Origin: Nocardia exalbida NBRC 100660
Lineage (GTDB): Bacteria; Actinomycetota; Actinomycetes; Mycobacteriales; Mycobacteriaceae
Assembly (NCBI RefSeq): GCF_000308575.1
Contig: NZ_BAFZ01000049.1
Span: 1-57,778 of the forward strand
DNA: 57,778 bases
Reading direction: 5' to 3'
Part shown: piece after piece, positions 34,588 to 43,455 of the stretch
How positions within the stretch are numbered: the stretch's first letter is position 1
How the letters are laid out: the number at the start of each line of letters is the position of its first letter
The notes under the pieces: generated by a model
What the model saw: the letters and a program-made list of their open reading frames with translations, nothing else
Databases searched by the model: none
What the model was told of the DNA's origin: nothing
Made by a program: the position numbers and the translations under genes

Positions 34588-37539
34588 ATGGTGAAGTTGA
34601 ACGCGAATGTTGTGGTGGGCTCGGTGCAGCGGTTGATGGCGACCGCGCAGAACGGCCTGGAGGTCATCCGCTTCGGCGGGCTGACCCACGACGTCGTGTC
34701 CTCGCCGTTCGAGGTGGTGGAACGCAGACGCATGTACCGGCTGCGCCATTACTTCCCCGACGACACGACCCCGGGGCGGCCGGTGGCGCTGCTGGTGCCG
34801 CCGCTGATGGTCAACGCCGACATCTGGGATGTGAACGCCGAGGACGGCGCGGTCGGGATCCTGCACCGCGGCGGAGTCGACTGCTGGGTGGTGGACTTCG
34901 GCTCGCCGGCGAGCGAGGAGGGCGGCTGGCAGCGCGACCTCGCCGATCACGTGCTGGCCGTCAACAGCGCCATCGACACCGTCAACGAGGCCACCGGCTC
35001 CGGCGTGCACCTGATGGGTTACTCGCAGGGCGGCATGTTCGCCTACCAGACCGCCGCCTACCGGTACGGCAAGGGCGTGGACAGCATCGTGACCTTCGGC
35101 AGCCCGGTCGACATCGTCGCGGGCATGCCGTTCGGGCTGCCCTACGGCATGGTCTCCGACCTCGCCGACTTCCTGGCCGATCATGTGGTCACCCGGCTGC
35201 CGATCACCGATTCCATGGTGCGAATCGGCTTCCAGCTGCTCGACCCGGTGAAGACTGCCAAGTCCAGAATCGATTTCCTCCGGCAATTGCACGACCGTGA
35301 AGCGCTGCTGCCCAAGGAGCGCCAGCGCCGCTTCCTCAACAGCGACGGCTGGGTCGGTTACGCGGGCCCGGCCGCGGCGGATCTGCTCAAGCAGTTCGTC
35401 GCGCACAACCGGCTGATGCTCGGCGGTTTCGTGATCCGAGATCATCCGATCTCGCTGGCCGAGCTGAAGTGCCCGATCCTGGCGTTCGTCGGTGAGGTCG
35501 ACGACATCGGACAGCCCGCCGCGGTGCGCGGCATCGTGCGGGCCGCGCCGAACGCGGAGGTCTACGAGGCGACGCTGGTCGCGGGACACTTCGGCCTGGT
35601 GGCCGGGAGCACGGCCACCAAGCACACCTGGCCGCTGGTGCGGCAGTGGGTCGGATGGATGAACGGCGACAAGCCGCTGCCGCCCGAGATCGTGCCGATG
35701 GCCGAGCACGTGGCGAGCAATCGCCCCCGGTCGGCGGCCACCAGGGTGGTGCACACCGCCGCGTCGCTGGCGGAGGCGGGCACCGGCGTGGGCAAGGCCC
35801 TCGAGGGCATCGCGAACAGCACGGTGCGCGGTTCGATCGAACTGGCGGGCGAAGCGGCGCGGGCACTGCCCCGGCTGACCCGCCTCGGCATGATCCAGCC
35901 GCACACCCGGGTATCGCTCGGCCGGTTGCTCACCGAACAGGCGCGGCGCGCGCCGCAGCGCGACCTGTTCCTGTTCGACGACCGTGTGCACACCAACGAG
36001 GCGGTCAACCAACGCATCGACAACGTGGTGCGCGGCCTCATCTCGGTCGGCGTGCGCCCCGCCATGCGGGTCGGCGTGGTGATGGAGACCCGGCCCAGCG
36101 CGCTGGCCTCCGTCGCGGCGCTGTCGCGTCTCGGCGCGGTGGCGGTCCTGCTGGCCCCGAACGGCGAACTGAGCCGCGCGATCGAGCTGACCGGGGTGGA
36201 GACCCTGATCGCCGACCCGGAGAATCTGCGGCGGGCCGCCGAGACCGGCGCCAGGGTGCTGGTGCTCGGCGGTGGCGACACCAGGGAGCTGGCGCTGCCC
36301 ACGAGCGACCGCTTGATCGACCTCGAGCAGATCGACCCGGCGCGGGTGCGGGTACCCGCCTGGTACCGGCCCGATCCGGGCCTGGCGCGGGAGCTGGCGT
36401 TCGTGCTCGTCACCGGCACCGGCGAGCGGCTGGAGACGAAGTACATCAGCAACCACCGCTGGGCGCTGTCGGCGTTCGGCACCGCGACCACGGCCGACCT
36501 CGATCGCAAGGACACGGTGTACTGCCTCGCTCCGCTGCATCATTCGTCCGGGCTGCTGGTCAGTCTCGGCGGGGCGGTCGCGGGCGGAAGCCGGATCGCG
36601 TTGGCCCGGTCGCTGGACCCGCAGCGCTTCGCCGAGGAGGTGCACCGCTACGGCGTCACCGTGGTCACCTACACCTGGACCATGCTGCGCGACATCCTCG
36701 ATGCCGAGGTGTTCCCGGCCGGCCATCGCCATCCGATCCGGTTGTTCATCGGCTCCGGTATGCCCGCCGGGCTGTGGCGGCGCACCGTCGAGCAGTTCGA
36801 CCCGGCCCGCGTGCTGGAGTTCTACGCCTCGATCGAGGGTGACGTGGTGCTGGCCAACGTGGCCGGAGTGAAGCGCGGGTGCAAGGGCAGGCCGGTTCCC
36901 GGCACCGCGAAGGTGGAGCTGGTCGCCTACGACCCGCTCACCGAACGCATCCTGGTGGACGGATCCGGCTTCGCCAGGCGTTGCGCGGACAACGAGGTGG
37001 GCCTGTTGATCGGCAAGGCGTCCGACGGCGTCGACATCTCCGCGGGCGGCCTGCGCGGGGTCTTCACGGCGGGCGACTCCTGGATGCCGACGGAGAATCT
37101 GTTCCGCCGCGACGGCGACGGCGACTACTGGCTGGTCGACCGCACGGACACGGTGATCCACACCCGGCGCGGACCGGTCTTCGGCCAGCCGATCGTCGAC
37201 GTGCTCAACGACGTCACCGCCGTCGACATGGAAGTCACCTACGGGCTCAATGTCGGTGACCACTGCCTCGCGGTGGCCGCGGTGAGCGTGCGCGAAGGCT
37301 TCCGCCTGGAACCGAAGGATGTCACCGAGGCGTTGCGGGTGTTGGAACCGGACCAGCGGCCCGATCTGGTCTACGTGGTGGACGATATCCCGCGCAGCCC
37401 GTCGTTCCGCCCCTCCGCCCGTGCGGTGCAGGCGGCCGAGCGGCCGGAGCCGGGACCGGACACCTGGTGGTACAACCGCGCCTCGGACGCCTACGAGATC
37501 CTCACCGAGGACCGAGCGAGCATCCTGTTCGGCGGCTGA
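34588..37539 (+). CDS. Fusion of PHA-synthase-like alpha/beta hydrolase and AMP-binding (acyl-CoA synthetase-like) domain
   Basis: A 983-residue two-domain protein. Residues 40-370 form an alpha/beta hydrolase of the PhaC type with the lipase box GYSQGG (Ser146), GEVDDIG (Asp 305/306) and AGHFG (His334). Residues 440-950 resemble an ANL adenylating enzyme: YASIEG (746-751) replaces YGxTE, and GDSWMPTENLFRRDGDGDY fits the A7 region. The phosphate loop is degenerate (VTGTGERLETKYIS at 608-621) and the A10 Lys is not seen (IPRSPSFRPSAR, 934-945). It may be a lipid-handling enzyme whose second half no longer adenylates. GTG 34591 is an alternative start with better spacing to AGGAG. Confidence 0.88.
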   Translation: MVKLNANVVVGSVQRLMATAQNGLEVIRFGGLTHDVVSSPFEVVERRRMYRLRHYFPDDTTPGRPVALLVPPLMVNADIWDVNAEDGAVGILHRGGVDCWVVDFGSPASEEGGWQRDLADHVLAVNSAIDTVNEATGSGVHLMGYSQGGMFAYQTAAYRYGKGVDSIVTFGSPVDIVAGMPFGLPYGMVSDLADFLADHVVTRLPITDSMVRIGFQLLDPVKTAKSRIDFLRQLHDREALLPKERQRRFLNSDGWVGYAGPAAADLLKQFVAHNRLMLGGFVIRDHPISLAELKCPILAFVGEVDDIGQPAAVRGIVRAAPNAEVYEATLVAGHFGLVAGSTATKHTWPLVRQWVGWMNGDKPLPPEIVPMAEHVASNRPRSAATRVVHTAASLAEAGTGVGKALEGIANSTVRGSIELAGEAARALPRLTRLGMIQPHTRVSLGRLLTEQARRAPQRDLFLFDDRVHTNEAVNQRIDNVVRGLISVGVRPAMRVGVVMETRPSALASVAALSRLGAVAVLLAPNGELSRAIELTGVETLIADPENLRRAAETGARVLVLGGGDTRELALPTSDRLIDLEQIDPARVRVPAWYRPDPGLARELAFVLVTGTGERLETKYISNHRWALSAFGTATTADLDRKDTVYCLAPLHHSSGLLVSLGGAVAGGSRIALARSLDPQRFAEEVHRYGVTVVTYTWTMLRDILDAEVFPAGHRHPIRLFIGSGMPAGLWRRTVEQFDPARVLEFYASIEGDVVLANVAGVKRGCKGRPVPGTAKVELVAYDPLTERILVDGSGFARRCADNEVGLLIGKASDGVDISAGGLRGVFTAGDSWMPTENLFRRDGDGDYWLVDRTDTVIHTRRGPVFGQPIVDVLNDVTAVDMEVTYGLNVGDHCLAVAAVSVREGFRLEPKDVTEALRVLEPDQRPDLVYVVDDIPRSPSFRPSARAVQAAERPEPGPDTWWYNRASDAYEILTEDRASILFGG

Positions 37540-37595
37540 CGCGATTCCTGTTGCCGAAACACCGGATTCGCCGACCGATGGCATAGTTTGTGCCT

Positions 37596-38195
37596 GTGAG
37601 AACGAGCCTCATCTACCGCAACGGGACCGTCTACGAGGTCCTGATGCGCGGGTTGTACGGCAGGCACTACGCGGCTCGGTATCGCGCTATCGCGGAACTC
37701 GTCCCGGAGGGTGCGAGCGTGGTCGATCTGTGCTGCGGACCCGCGACGCTCTACACCCGCTACCTGCGCCACAAGTCGGTCGACTACACCGGCCTCGATC
37801 TGAACGAACGCTTCGTCGCACGCGTGAACGAAGCGGGCGGGCGCGGGCGGGTGTGGAACCTGCGTTCCGGTGACGCGCTGCCCGCGGCAGATTATGTCGT
37901 CATGCAGGCCAGCCTCTATCACTTCCTGCCCGAGCCGGGCCCCCTGCTCGATCGGATGCTCGCGGCGGCCACCGAGCGGGTGATCGTCGCCGAGCCGGTG
38001 CGCAACCTGGCCAGCAGCGCCAATCCGTTCCTCGCCACGATCGGCAAGCGGTTCACCGACGCGGGCGACGGCGAGCAGGCGCATCGCTTCACCGAGCGCA
38101 CGCTCGACGAGTTCTTCACGCCGTACCGGCCGCGGGTCGCCCGGCAGTCACTGATCGCGGGCGGCAGGGAGAAGCTCTACGTCCTCACCGCGTGA
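37596..38195 (+). CDS. Class I SAM-dependent methyltransferase
   Basis: A 199-residue methyltransferase with the SAM motif VVDLCCGPATLYTRYL, followed by YTGLDLNERF and a later ASLYHFLP segment. The substrate is unknown; the fold and length resemble small ubiE-like enzymes. GTG 37596 is preferred because TAGTTT (37584-37589) lies 6 nt upstream; GTG 37590 would add two residues. It follows the fusion gene after 56 bp and may work on the same lipid or on envelope glycans. Confidence 0.85.
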   Translation: MRTSLIYRNGTVYEVLMRGLYGRHYAARYRAIAELVPEGASVVDLCCGPATLYTRYLRHKSVDYTGLDLNERFVARVNEAGGRGRVWNLRSGDALPAADYVVMQASLYHFLPEPGPLLDRMLAAATERVIVAEPVRNLASSANPFLATIGKRFTDAGDGEQAHRFTERTLDEFFTPYRPRVARQSLIAGGREKLYVLTA

Positions 38196-38225
38196 GGCCG
38201 GATGTCGCGCGCCGGACCGGCGCGC

Positions 38226-39365
38226 TCACACGGTGAAGGCGGTAACCGCGTCCACGACGCGGGCTACCTGCGCGTCGGTCAGATCCGGCCACAGCGGCAG
38301 GCGCACGACCGTTCCGGAGAACTCGGCGCTGCGCACACACGCCCGCGGCGTGCGGCCGAGCTTGAAGCCGGCCGGGCTGGAGTCGAGCGGGATGTAGTGG
38401 AACGGCGCGGAGATGCCGTGTGCGGCGAGATGCGCGATGAGGTCGTCGCGGCGGCGCTCGGTCGGGGTCCGCAAGTAGTACAGGTGGGCGGTGTGCTCGC
38501 GATCGGCGGGCACGGACATCAGGCGCACGTCGTTGCGGCGGGCCCAATCCGGCAGGGCGGCGGCGTAGGCGTCCCATACCCGGTGCCGTCCGGCCTGAAT
38601 GGTGTCGAACTCGTCCAATTGGGCGTCGAGCACGGCCGCGTTCAACTCGCTCGGCAAGTAGCTGGAGCCGATGTCCTGCCAGGAGTACTTGTCCACGGCT
38701 CCGCGCAGGAACCTGGCCCGGTCGGTGCCCTTCTCCCGGATGATCTCGGCGCGCGCCATCAGGATCTCGTCGGTGAGCAGCAGCGCGCCGCCCTCGCCGC
38801 AGTGCACGTTCTTGGTGTCGTGGAAACTGAGCGTGCCCATCGTGCCGATGGTGCCCAGTTTCCTGCCGCGCCAGCTGCCGCCGAGCCCGTGCGCGTTGTC
38901 CTCCACGACGGCGAAGCCGTGCGCGCCGGCCAGGTCGAGCAGGCCGGCCATATCGGCGGCGACGCCCCCGTAGTGGATCACCACCACGGCCTTCGTCCGC
39001 TCGGTGATCAGGGCCGCCACCGACTGCGGGTCCAGGTTCCCGGTGGCCGGATCGATGTCGCCGAAAACGCAGGTCGCGCCGCGCAGCGCCATCGAGGTGG
39101 CGGTGGAGGTGAACGCGAAGCTGGGCACGATCACTTCGTCGTCGGGGCCCAGCTCCAGCAGCAGGCCCGCCATTTCCAGCGCGGACGTGCAGGAGGTGGT
39201 GAGCAGGGCGTGCGGCGCGCCCGTGATCGCCTTCAGCTTCGCGGTGGCCGACGCGGTGAACTGTCCGTCGCCGTGGCTGTGATCGGAGGCGAGCACGGCC
39301 TCCAGGTTCGCTAATTCCCGGCGCGCCCGGTACGGGCGGCTGAAGATGACGCGGTCAGTGCTCAA
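38226..39365 (-). CDS. DegT/DnrJ/EryC1 sugar aminotransferase (WecE/RffA-like)
   Basis: A 379-residue PLP enzyme resembling dTDP-4-amino-4,6-dideoxygalactose transaminase. Landmarks are TTSCTSALEMAGLLL, IVPSFAFTSTA, VVEDNAHGLGG and the PLP lysine in SFHDTKNVHCGEGG. It would put an amino group on a nucleotide-4-keto-6-deoxyhexose for a surface glycan. Its start overlaps the end of the glycosyltransferase gene by 11 bp on the same strand, so the two are co-transcribed. The exact sugar is inferred from family resemblance only. Confidence 0.92.
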   Translation of the reverse strand: MSTDRVIFSRPYRARRELANLEAVLASDHSHGDGQFTASATAKLKAITGAPHALLTTSCTSALEMAGLLLELGPDDEVIVPSFAFTSTATSMALRGATCVFGDIDPATGNLDPQSVAALITERTKAVVVIHYGGVAADMAGLLDLAGAHGFAVVEDNAHGLGGSWRGRKLGTIGTMGTLSFHDTKNVHCGEGGALLLTDEILMARAEIIREKGTDRARFLRGAVDKYSWQDIGSSYLPSELNAAVLDAQLDEFDTIQAGRHRVWDAYAAALPDWARRNDVRLMSVPADREHTAHLYYLRTPTERRRDDLIAHLAAHGISAPFHYIPLDSSPAGFKLGRTPRACVRSAEFSGTVVRLPLWPDLTDAQVARVVDAVTAFTV

Positions 39366-40455
39366 CCCGGTCGGTCCCCCTGCTGGCTGCGGTCGCGGTC
39401 GGTTCCGAAGTGTCGGCCGGACGCGGTGTCGGCGTCTCGACGGTGAGATAGAGCGGCTTGCCCACCAGGATGTGCAACGCGACGCCCAGGTACTCGGCGA
39501 TGAGCCCGAGGGAGAACAGCACGGCGCCGGAGCACAGCAGCAGCACCACGATGGTGGACGCCCAGCCCTCGGGCGCCCAGCCGTCGGTGGTCAGCGCTTC
39601 GAACACGACGATCGCGGCCATCACGCCACCGGCCAGCGCCAGCGTGACGCCGAGCATGCTGACCAGCCGCAGCCCGCGGGTCCCGCTGCACAGCACCATC
39701 TTCCAGAACAAGGAGAACAGGCGGCGGTAGTTGTAGCCGGATTCCTCCCTGCCCTCGGCGCGCAACGTCACCGGTGCCTGCGCGACGGCGCCGACCACCC
39801 AGGTCAGCGCGACGTCCAGGTAGACGCCGTTGGAGGCGACCTCGGCCAGCTGCCTGCCGATGTCCCCGCGGATCAGCCGGTAGCTTTCGAACCGGGTGGA
39901 ATCCGGGAAGGCGAACAGCGTCGCGAGCACCAGCTTGGCTCCGCGCGAGGTCAGATTGCGCAGGAATCCGTGGGGTCTGGTGTTGGTCGGCTTGGAGTAG
40001 ACCAGATCGGCTCGCTGCGCCAGGGCCGTGTCCAGGAACGTGCTGATGAAGCCGGGATCGTGCTGGCCGTCCTCGTCCATGGTGACGATCCAGTCACCGG
40101 CCGCGACGGACATTCCGGCGATCGTCGCGGCGTCCTGACCGAAATTTCGGCTGAGCCAGACGGCGCGCACCGTGGGATAGGTCCGTTGCAGTTCCTGCAG
40201 GACCACATCGGAGCGGTCGGGACCGTGGTCGTGCACCAGGATGATCTCGGTGACGGCGAACGTGGTGCCGCCGGGGGTCTCGGCGGGGCGGGTGAGATCG
40301 TGCAGCTCGGCGACCAGACCGGCGATCGTGTCCTCGCCCCGATACACCGGCACGACCACCGACACCCGGTGCGGCCGGTCCACGCCGGGCCGTGCCGGGG
40401 CGCCGTTCGTCGCGGAGGCGCCGGAACGGAGTGCGCGGGCAGAGGGAATCGGCAT
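39355..40455 (-). CDS. Membrane-anchored GT2 glycosyltransferase (polyprenyl-phosphate type)
   Basis: A 366-residue protein. The GT-A domain starts VSVVVPVYRGEDTIAGLV and has the TMDEDGQHDP acceptor/metal region, VWLSRNFGQDAATIAGM and a SYRLIRGD motif. Two C-terminal membrane segments follow (LVSMLGVTLALAGGVMAAIV, and the stretch ending GLIAEYLGVALHIL). This is the architecture of enzymes that load a sugar onto polyprenyl phosphate at the inner face of the membrane. With the adjacent aminotransferase, GtrA flippase-like proteins and GT-C proteins, it suggests transfer of an amino sugar to an envelope polymer. Confidence 0.92.
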   Translation of the reverse strand: MPIPSARALRSGASATNGAPARPGVDRPHRVSVVVPVYRGEDTIAGLVAELHDLTRPAETPGGTTFAVTEIILVHDHGPDRSDVVLQELQRTYPTVRAVWLSRNFGQDAATIAGMSVAAGDWIVTMDEDGQHDPGFISTFLDTALAQRADLVYSKPTNTRPHGFLRNLTSRGAKLVLATLFAFPDSTRFESYRLIRGDIGRQLAEVASNGVYLDVALTWVVGAVAQAPVTLRAEGREESGYNYRRLFSLFWKMVLCSGTRGLRLVSMLGVTLALAGGVMAAIVVFEALTTDGWAPEGWASTIVVLLLCSGAVLFSLGLIAEYLGVALHILVGKPLYLTVETPTPRPADTSEPTATAASRGTDRVEH

Positions 40456-40637
40456 CAGCTGGATCGACTTTCGATGACGGTGCGTGCCGGTACTCGTCGC
40501 GGAACTGCGGAGCCCGAACCGGTGTGGACTTTAGCACGGTGCGATATCCGGCTACCGGAGCAGCTGATCATGCCCTCATCTTGGTGGCGTCCACGACCCA
40601 TGCCAAGCGGAGAGCCGCCCTGTAGGGTTTGGAACTC

Positions 40638-42896
40638 GTGACGGACAGTGCAGTGCCCGGCTCGCGGCCGGATGTCTATTCGCGGCGAGAGGTCTACCGG
40701 TGGGGGGTCATCACCGCGCTCGGAGTGGTCGCGGGTTACCTCGCTGTCCTGCTCGCCAACGCCCGCCATTTCTTCACCGACGACACCGAATCCCAGTACA
40801 CGTCGCTGTGGGTGGGCCTCGGCCGCGCGCTGCGCGCCGGTGAGTTCCCGGTCATGGTTCCCGAGCAGTGGATGTCGGGCAACAACACGATGGACGACGC
40901 GGGCCTGTTCAACCCGCCGCAGCTGCTGATCGATCTGATCGCGCCCTCGGTGGACAACGTCGCGCTGTACGCCACCGTCGTGAAGCTGATCTTCTCGATC
41001 ATCGCCGCACTCGGCGTCTACCGGATCTGCCTGGTCTACGGCGGGCGGCCCGCGTGGTCGGCGGTGGCGGGTATCGCGCTGCCGCTGTCGGGCTTCTTCC
41101 TGTTCTTCGACGAAGCCAGCTGGATGACCGCGCTCACCGGCACCGCGTGGATGGTGCACGCCTGGGCGGCCTCGGTGCGGTACACGCGAGGACAGGGCGG
41201 CCCCATCCCGGTCTTCGTCTACCTGTATCTGACCATCTCGACGCAGTACATCTTCCCGGCGGTCGAAGCGGTGCTGATGCTGCTGGCGGTGGCCGTGGGT
41301 GAACTCGTCTACCAGCGCAAGTGGCAGCCCGTGCTCCGGCTGACCGTCGCGGCGGGCTGCGCCGGGCTCGCCGGCCTGCTGACGTTCCTGCCGAGCATGC
41401 TGTCGGCGAAGGTGACTTGGCGCGGCACCGCGCAGATCAACAACGACCAGTTCCTCACGGTGCCGTGGTCGGAGTCGCTGAACGCCAGCCTGCCCAGCTC
41501 GCTGCCCGCGTTCAGCTCGTGGTGGGGATACGTGCAGCCGCTGCCGGTCACCTACATCGCCTGGTTCCTGATCCCCGCGCTGGCGTTCGTCGACTGGCGC
41601 CGTGCCAGGGAGGCATGGCGGGAACTGAGCGCCGTCGCGATCTTCGCGATCATGATGCTGATGTGGACCGCGGGCCCCGGTTCGATCGGACCGCTGCGCT
41701 GGCCGGCGCGCGTACTCCCGATGCTGGCCATCGGCCTGCTCGTGCTGGTGTGCGTGCTGCTCGGCCGCTACGGGACGGTGCGCGATCCGAAGAATCGCGC
41801 CGTCGCGGCGGGCGTGCTGATCGGTCTGCTGTGGGTGCGCTCGTTCTCCGCCGACCCGCACGACGCGATCTGGCACGTGATCGCGGCGTTCGCGCTGGCC
41901 GCGCTGGTGGCCGGGGCGGTGTGGCTCGGGCGCGCGAAGGGGACCGCGGCGGCGTGCGCGCTGACCATCGTCGCGATGTTCCCGATCGCCTATTTCCAGG
42001 TCGAAGCCGCGCAACCCACGCCGATGTCGTGGAACCTGCCCGTGCAGCGCTCGGTGGCGAAAGAGGCGTTCCCGGATTTCGCGGGCAACACCATCCAGCT
42101 GGGCGATCGCGGACTGTTGCAGCCGCAGGACAAGAGCATCGAGGGCGCCTACGGGTCGCTCGTCTTCGGCAACTACGCCCGCGGACTCGAACTGGACTAC
42201 GTCAACGGCTACACCCCCAGCGGCCATTTCTACTTCGGTGAGCTGCTGTGCATGCGCTGGGACGGCAGCGTCTGCCCGGACGCCTACCGGCGGATGTTCG
42301 CACCGGAGCCAACCACCGGGCGGCCGCTGGTGGACCTGATGAACCTGGACCGCGTGGTGCTGCAACGAGCGCTGTTCCCGGACGCGCCGAACCAGGCGGC
42401 GCCCGAGGGCTGGAAGTGGGCCGACTACCCCGGGCACGAACGTTTCATCGCGGTGCTGGAACGCGTGGGCGGCCCCATCTCGACGACCAACGGCCGCGTG
42501 ACGGATGCGGCGAAGATGCGTGCGACATCGATCTCCGAGACCGACACCACCAGCCGCGTGCGCGTGTCCTCGGCCGAAGGCGGCCGGATCGTGTTCGCCC
42601 GGCTGGGCTGGCCGGGATATCGGGTCACGCTGAACGGGAAGTCGCTGCCGATCACCACGGTCGCCAAATCGTTCATCGCGGTCGACGTTCCCGCGGGCAC
42701 CCAGGACGCCGAGCTCGTGCTGACCTGGCGCCCGCCCGGGTGGAAGATCGGCATCGCCGCCGCGGTGGCGGGCGTGCTGGGCATCGGCGTCCTGCAATGG
42801 TTCCAGGTCCGGTCGCGGCGCCGCGACGAACCGGAGGAGCCCGGCGACGCCGCGGGCGCCGAGCCGGATCGTGAGCTGGCGGACGTCGTTTCGTGA
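40638..42896 (+). CDS. YfhO/GT-C-like integral membrane protein, copy 1
   Basis: A 752-residue multi-spanning protein from GTG 40638. The N-terminus has a first helix (WGVITALGVVAGYLAVLLAN), then a loop with FFTDDTESQY whose Asp pair resembles the catalytic Asp of GT-C glycosyltransferases. About ten more membrane segments follow. The soluble C-terminal domain ends in a YfhO-like GWPGYRVTLNGK and WRPPGWKIG. It would use polyprenyl-phosphate sugars outside the membrane. TTG 40629 is rejected because the GTG has the same -10 spacing as copy 2. It overlaps GtrA (GTGA). Confidence 0.85.
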   Translation: MTDSAVPGSRPDVYSRREVYRWGVITALGVVAGYLAVLLANARHFFTDDTESQYTSLWVGLGRALRAGEFPVMVPEQWMSGNNTMDDAGLFNPPQLLIDLIAPSVDNVALYATVVKLIFSIIAALGVYRICLVYGGRPAWSAVAGIALPLSGFFLFFDEASWMTALTGTAWMVHAWAASVRYTRGQGGPIPVFVYLYLTISTQYIFPAVEAVLMLLAVAVGELVYQRKWQPVLRLTVAAGCAGLAGLLTFLPSMLSAKVTWRGTAQINNDQFLTVPWSESLNASLPSSLPAFSSWWGYVQPLPVTYIAWFLIPALAFVDWRRAREAWRELSAVAIFAIMMLMWTAGPGSIGPLRWPARVLPMLAIGLLVLVCVLLGRYGTVRDPKNRAVAAGVLIGLLWVRSFSADPHDAIWHVIAAFALAALVAGAVWLGRAKGTAAACALTIVAMFPIAYFQVEAAQPTPMSWNLPVQRSVAKEAFPDFAGNTIQLGDRGLLQPQDKSIEGAYGSLVFGNYARGLELDYVNGYTPSGHFYFGELLCMRWDGSVCPDAYRRMFAPEPTTGRPLVDLMNLDRVVLQRALFPDAPNQAAPEGWKWADYPGHERFIAVLERVGGPISTTNGRVTDAAKMRATSISETDTTSRVRVSSAEGGRIVFARLGWPGYRVTLNGKSLPITTVAKSFIAVDVPAGTQDAELVLTWRPPGWKIGIAAAVAGVLGIGVLQWFQVRSRRRDEPEEPGDAAGAEPDRELADVVS

Positions 42897-43384
42897 AGAT
42901 GAACGCGCGGCCGGTCGACGTGGATTCCGACGCGACGGGCGACGGGCCTGCGGCGGGGCTTCTGCTTCGGATGGTCCGGCGCCAGGAGGTCGCGTTCGCC
43001 ATGGTCGGCGCGTGCAACACCCTGCTCGGCATCGGGCTGACCGTCGCGTGGCTGGCGGTGCTGGGTGACGCGTGGCCGCCCGCCGTCGCGGTGGTGCTGG
43101 CCTACGCCGTGGGCATCGTCGTCGCCTTCGTCCTGCACCGGACCCTCGTATTCCGGGTCCGCGGCAGGCTGTTGCGCGACTTCGCGGGCTTCGTCGTGGT
43201 GAATTCCGGTGGCTTGCTGATGAATACGGTGCTGCTGTCGCTGGCCGTCTCGGTGCTGCACCTGCCGCGTATCCCGTCGGCGGTCGTGGTGATGGGCTTG
43301 GTCGCGGTCGCCAGTTTCTTCGGCCATCGCTACATCTCGTTCCGCCGCGGGCCCGAGGCCGGGTCCGCGAGCGGGGCCGGATAG
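42893..43384 (+). CDS. GtrA family membrane protein, copy 1
   Basis: A 163-residue protein with four membrane helices, starting after RRQEVAFAMVGACNTLLGIG and including LAYAVGIVVAFVLHRTLVF and the final FFGHRYISFRR. GtrA proteins are thought to flip polyprenyl-linked sugars across the membrane. GTG 42893 overlaps the GT-C-like gene by 4 bp, so shell of function and translation are linked. The second copy is at 45705-46286. Confidence 0.93.
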   Translation: MKMNARPVDVDSDATGDGPAAGLLLRMVRRQEVAFAMVGACNTLLGIGLTVAWLAVLGDAWPPAVAVVLAYAVGIVVAFVLHRTLVFRVRGRLLRDFAGFVVVNSGGLLMNTVLLSLAVSVLHLPRIPSAVVVMGLVAVASFFGHRYISFRRGPEAGSASGAG

Positions 43385-43455
43385 CGCGGTCGCGGACCGC
43401 ATCCCGGCACTGGCTTGCCCGACGGGCGGACCGGTGCGGGTAGGGTCTGGGACTC

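Noticed and set aside
34492..37584. A 1030-codon open frame antisense to the fusion gene
   Set aside because: Its translation is rich in His, Gln, Arg and Val-Gly runs typical of antisense frames of high-GC genes, and no family motif is visible. Similar long antisense frames at 40455-43556, 2988-5132 and 5133-6779 were rejected for the same reason.
40629..40637. TTG 40629 as start of the first GT-C-like gene
   Set aside because: The duplicated copy starts at a GTG with identical spacing (9 nt) from TAGGGT, which points to GTG 40638.
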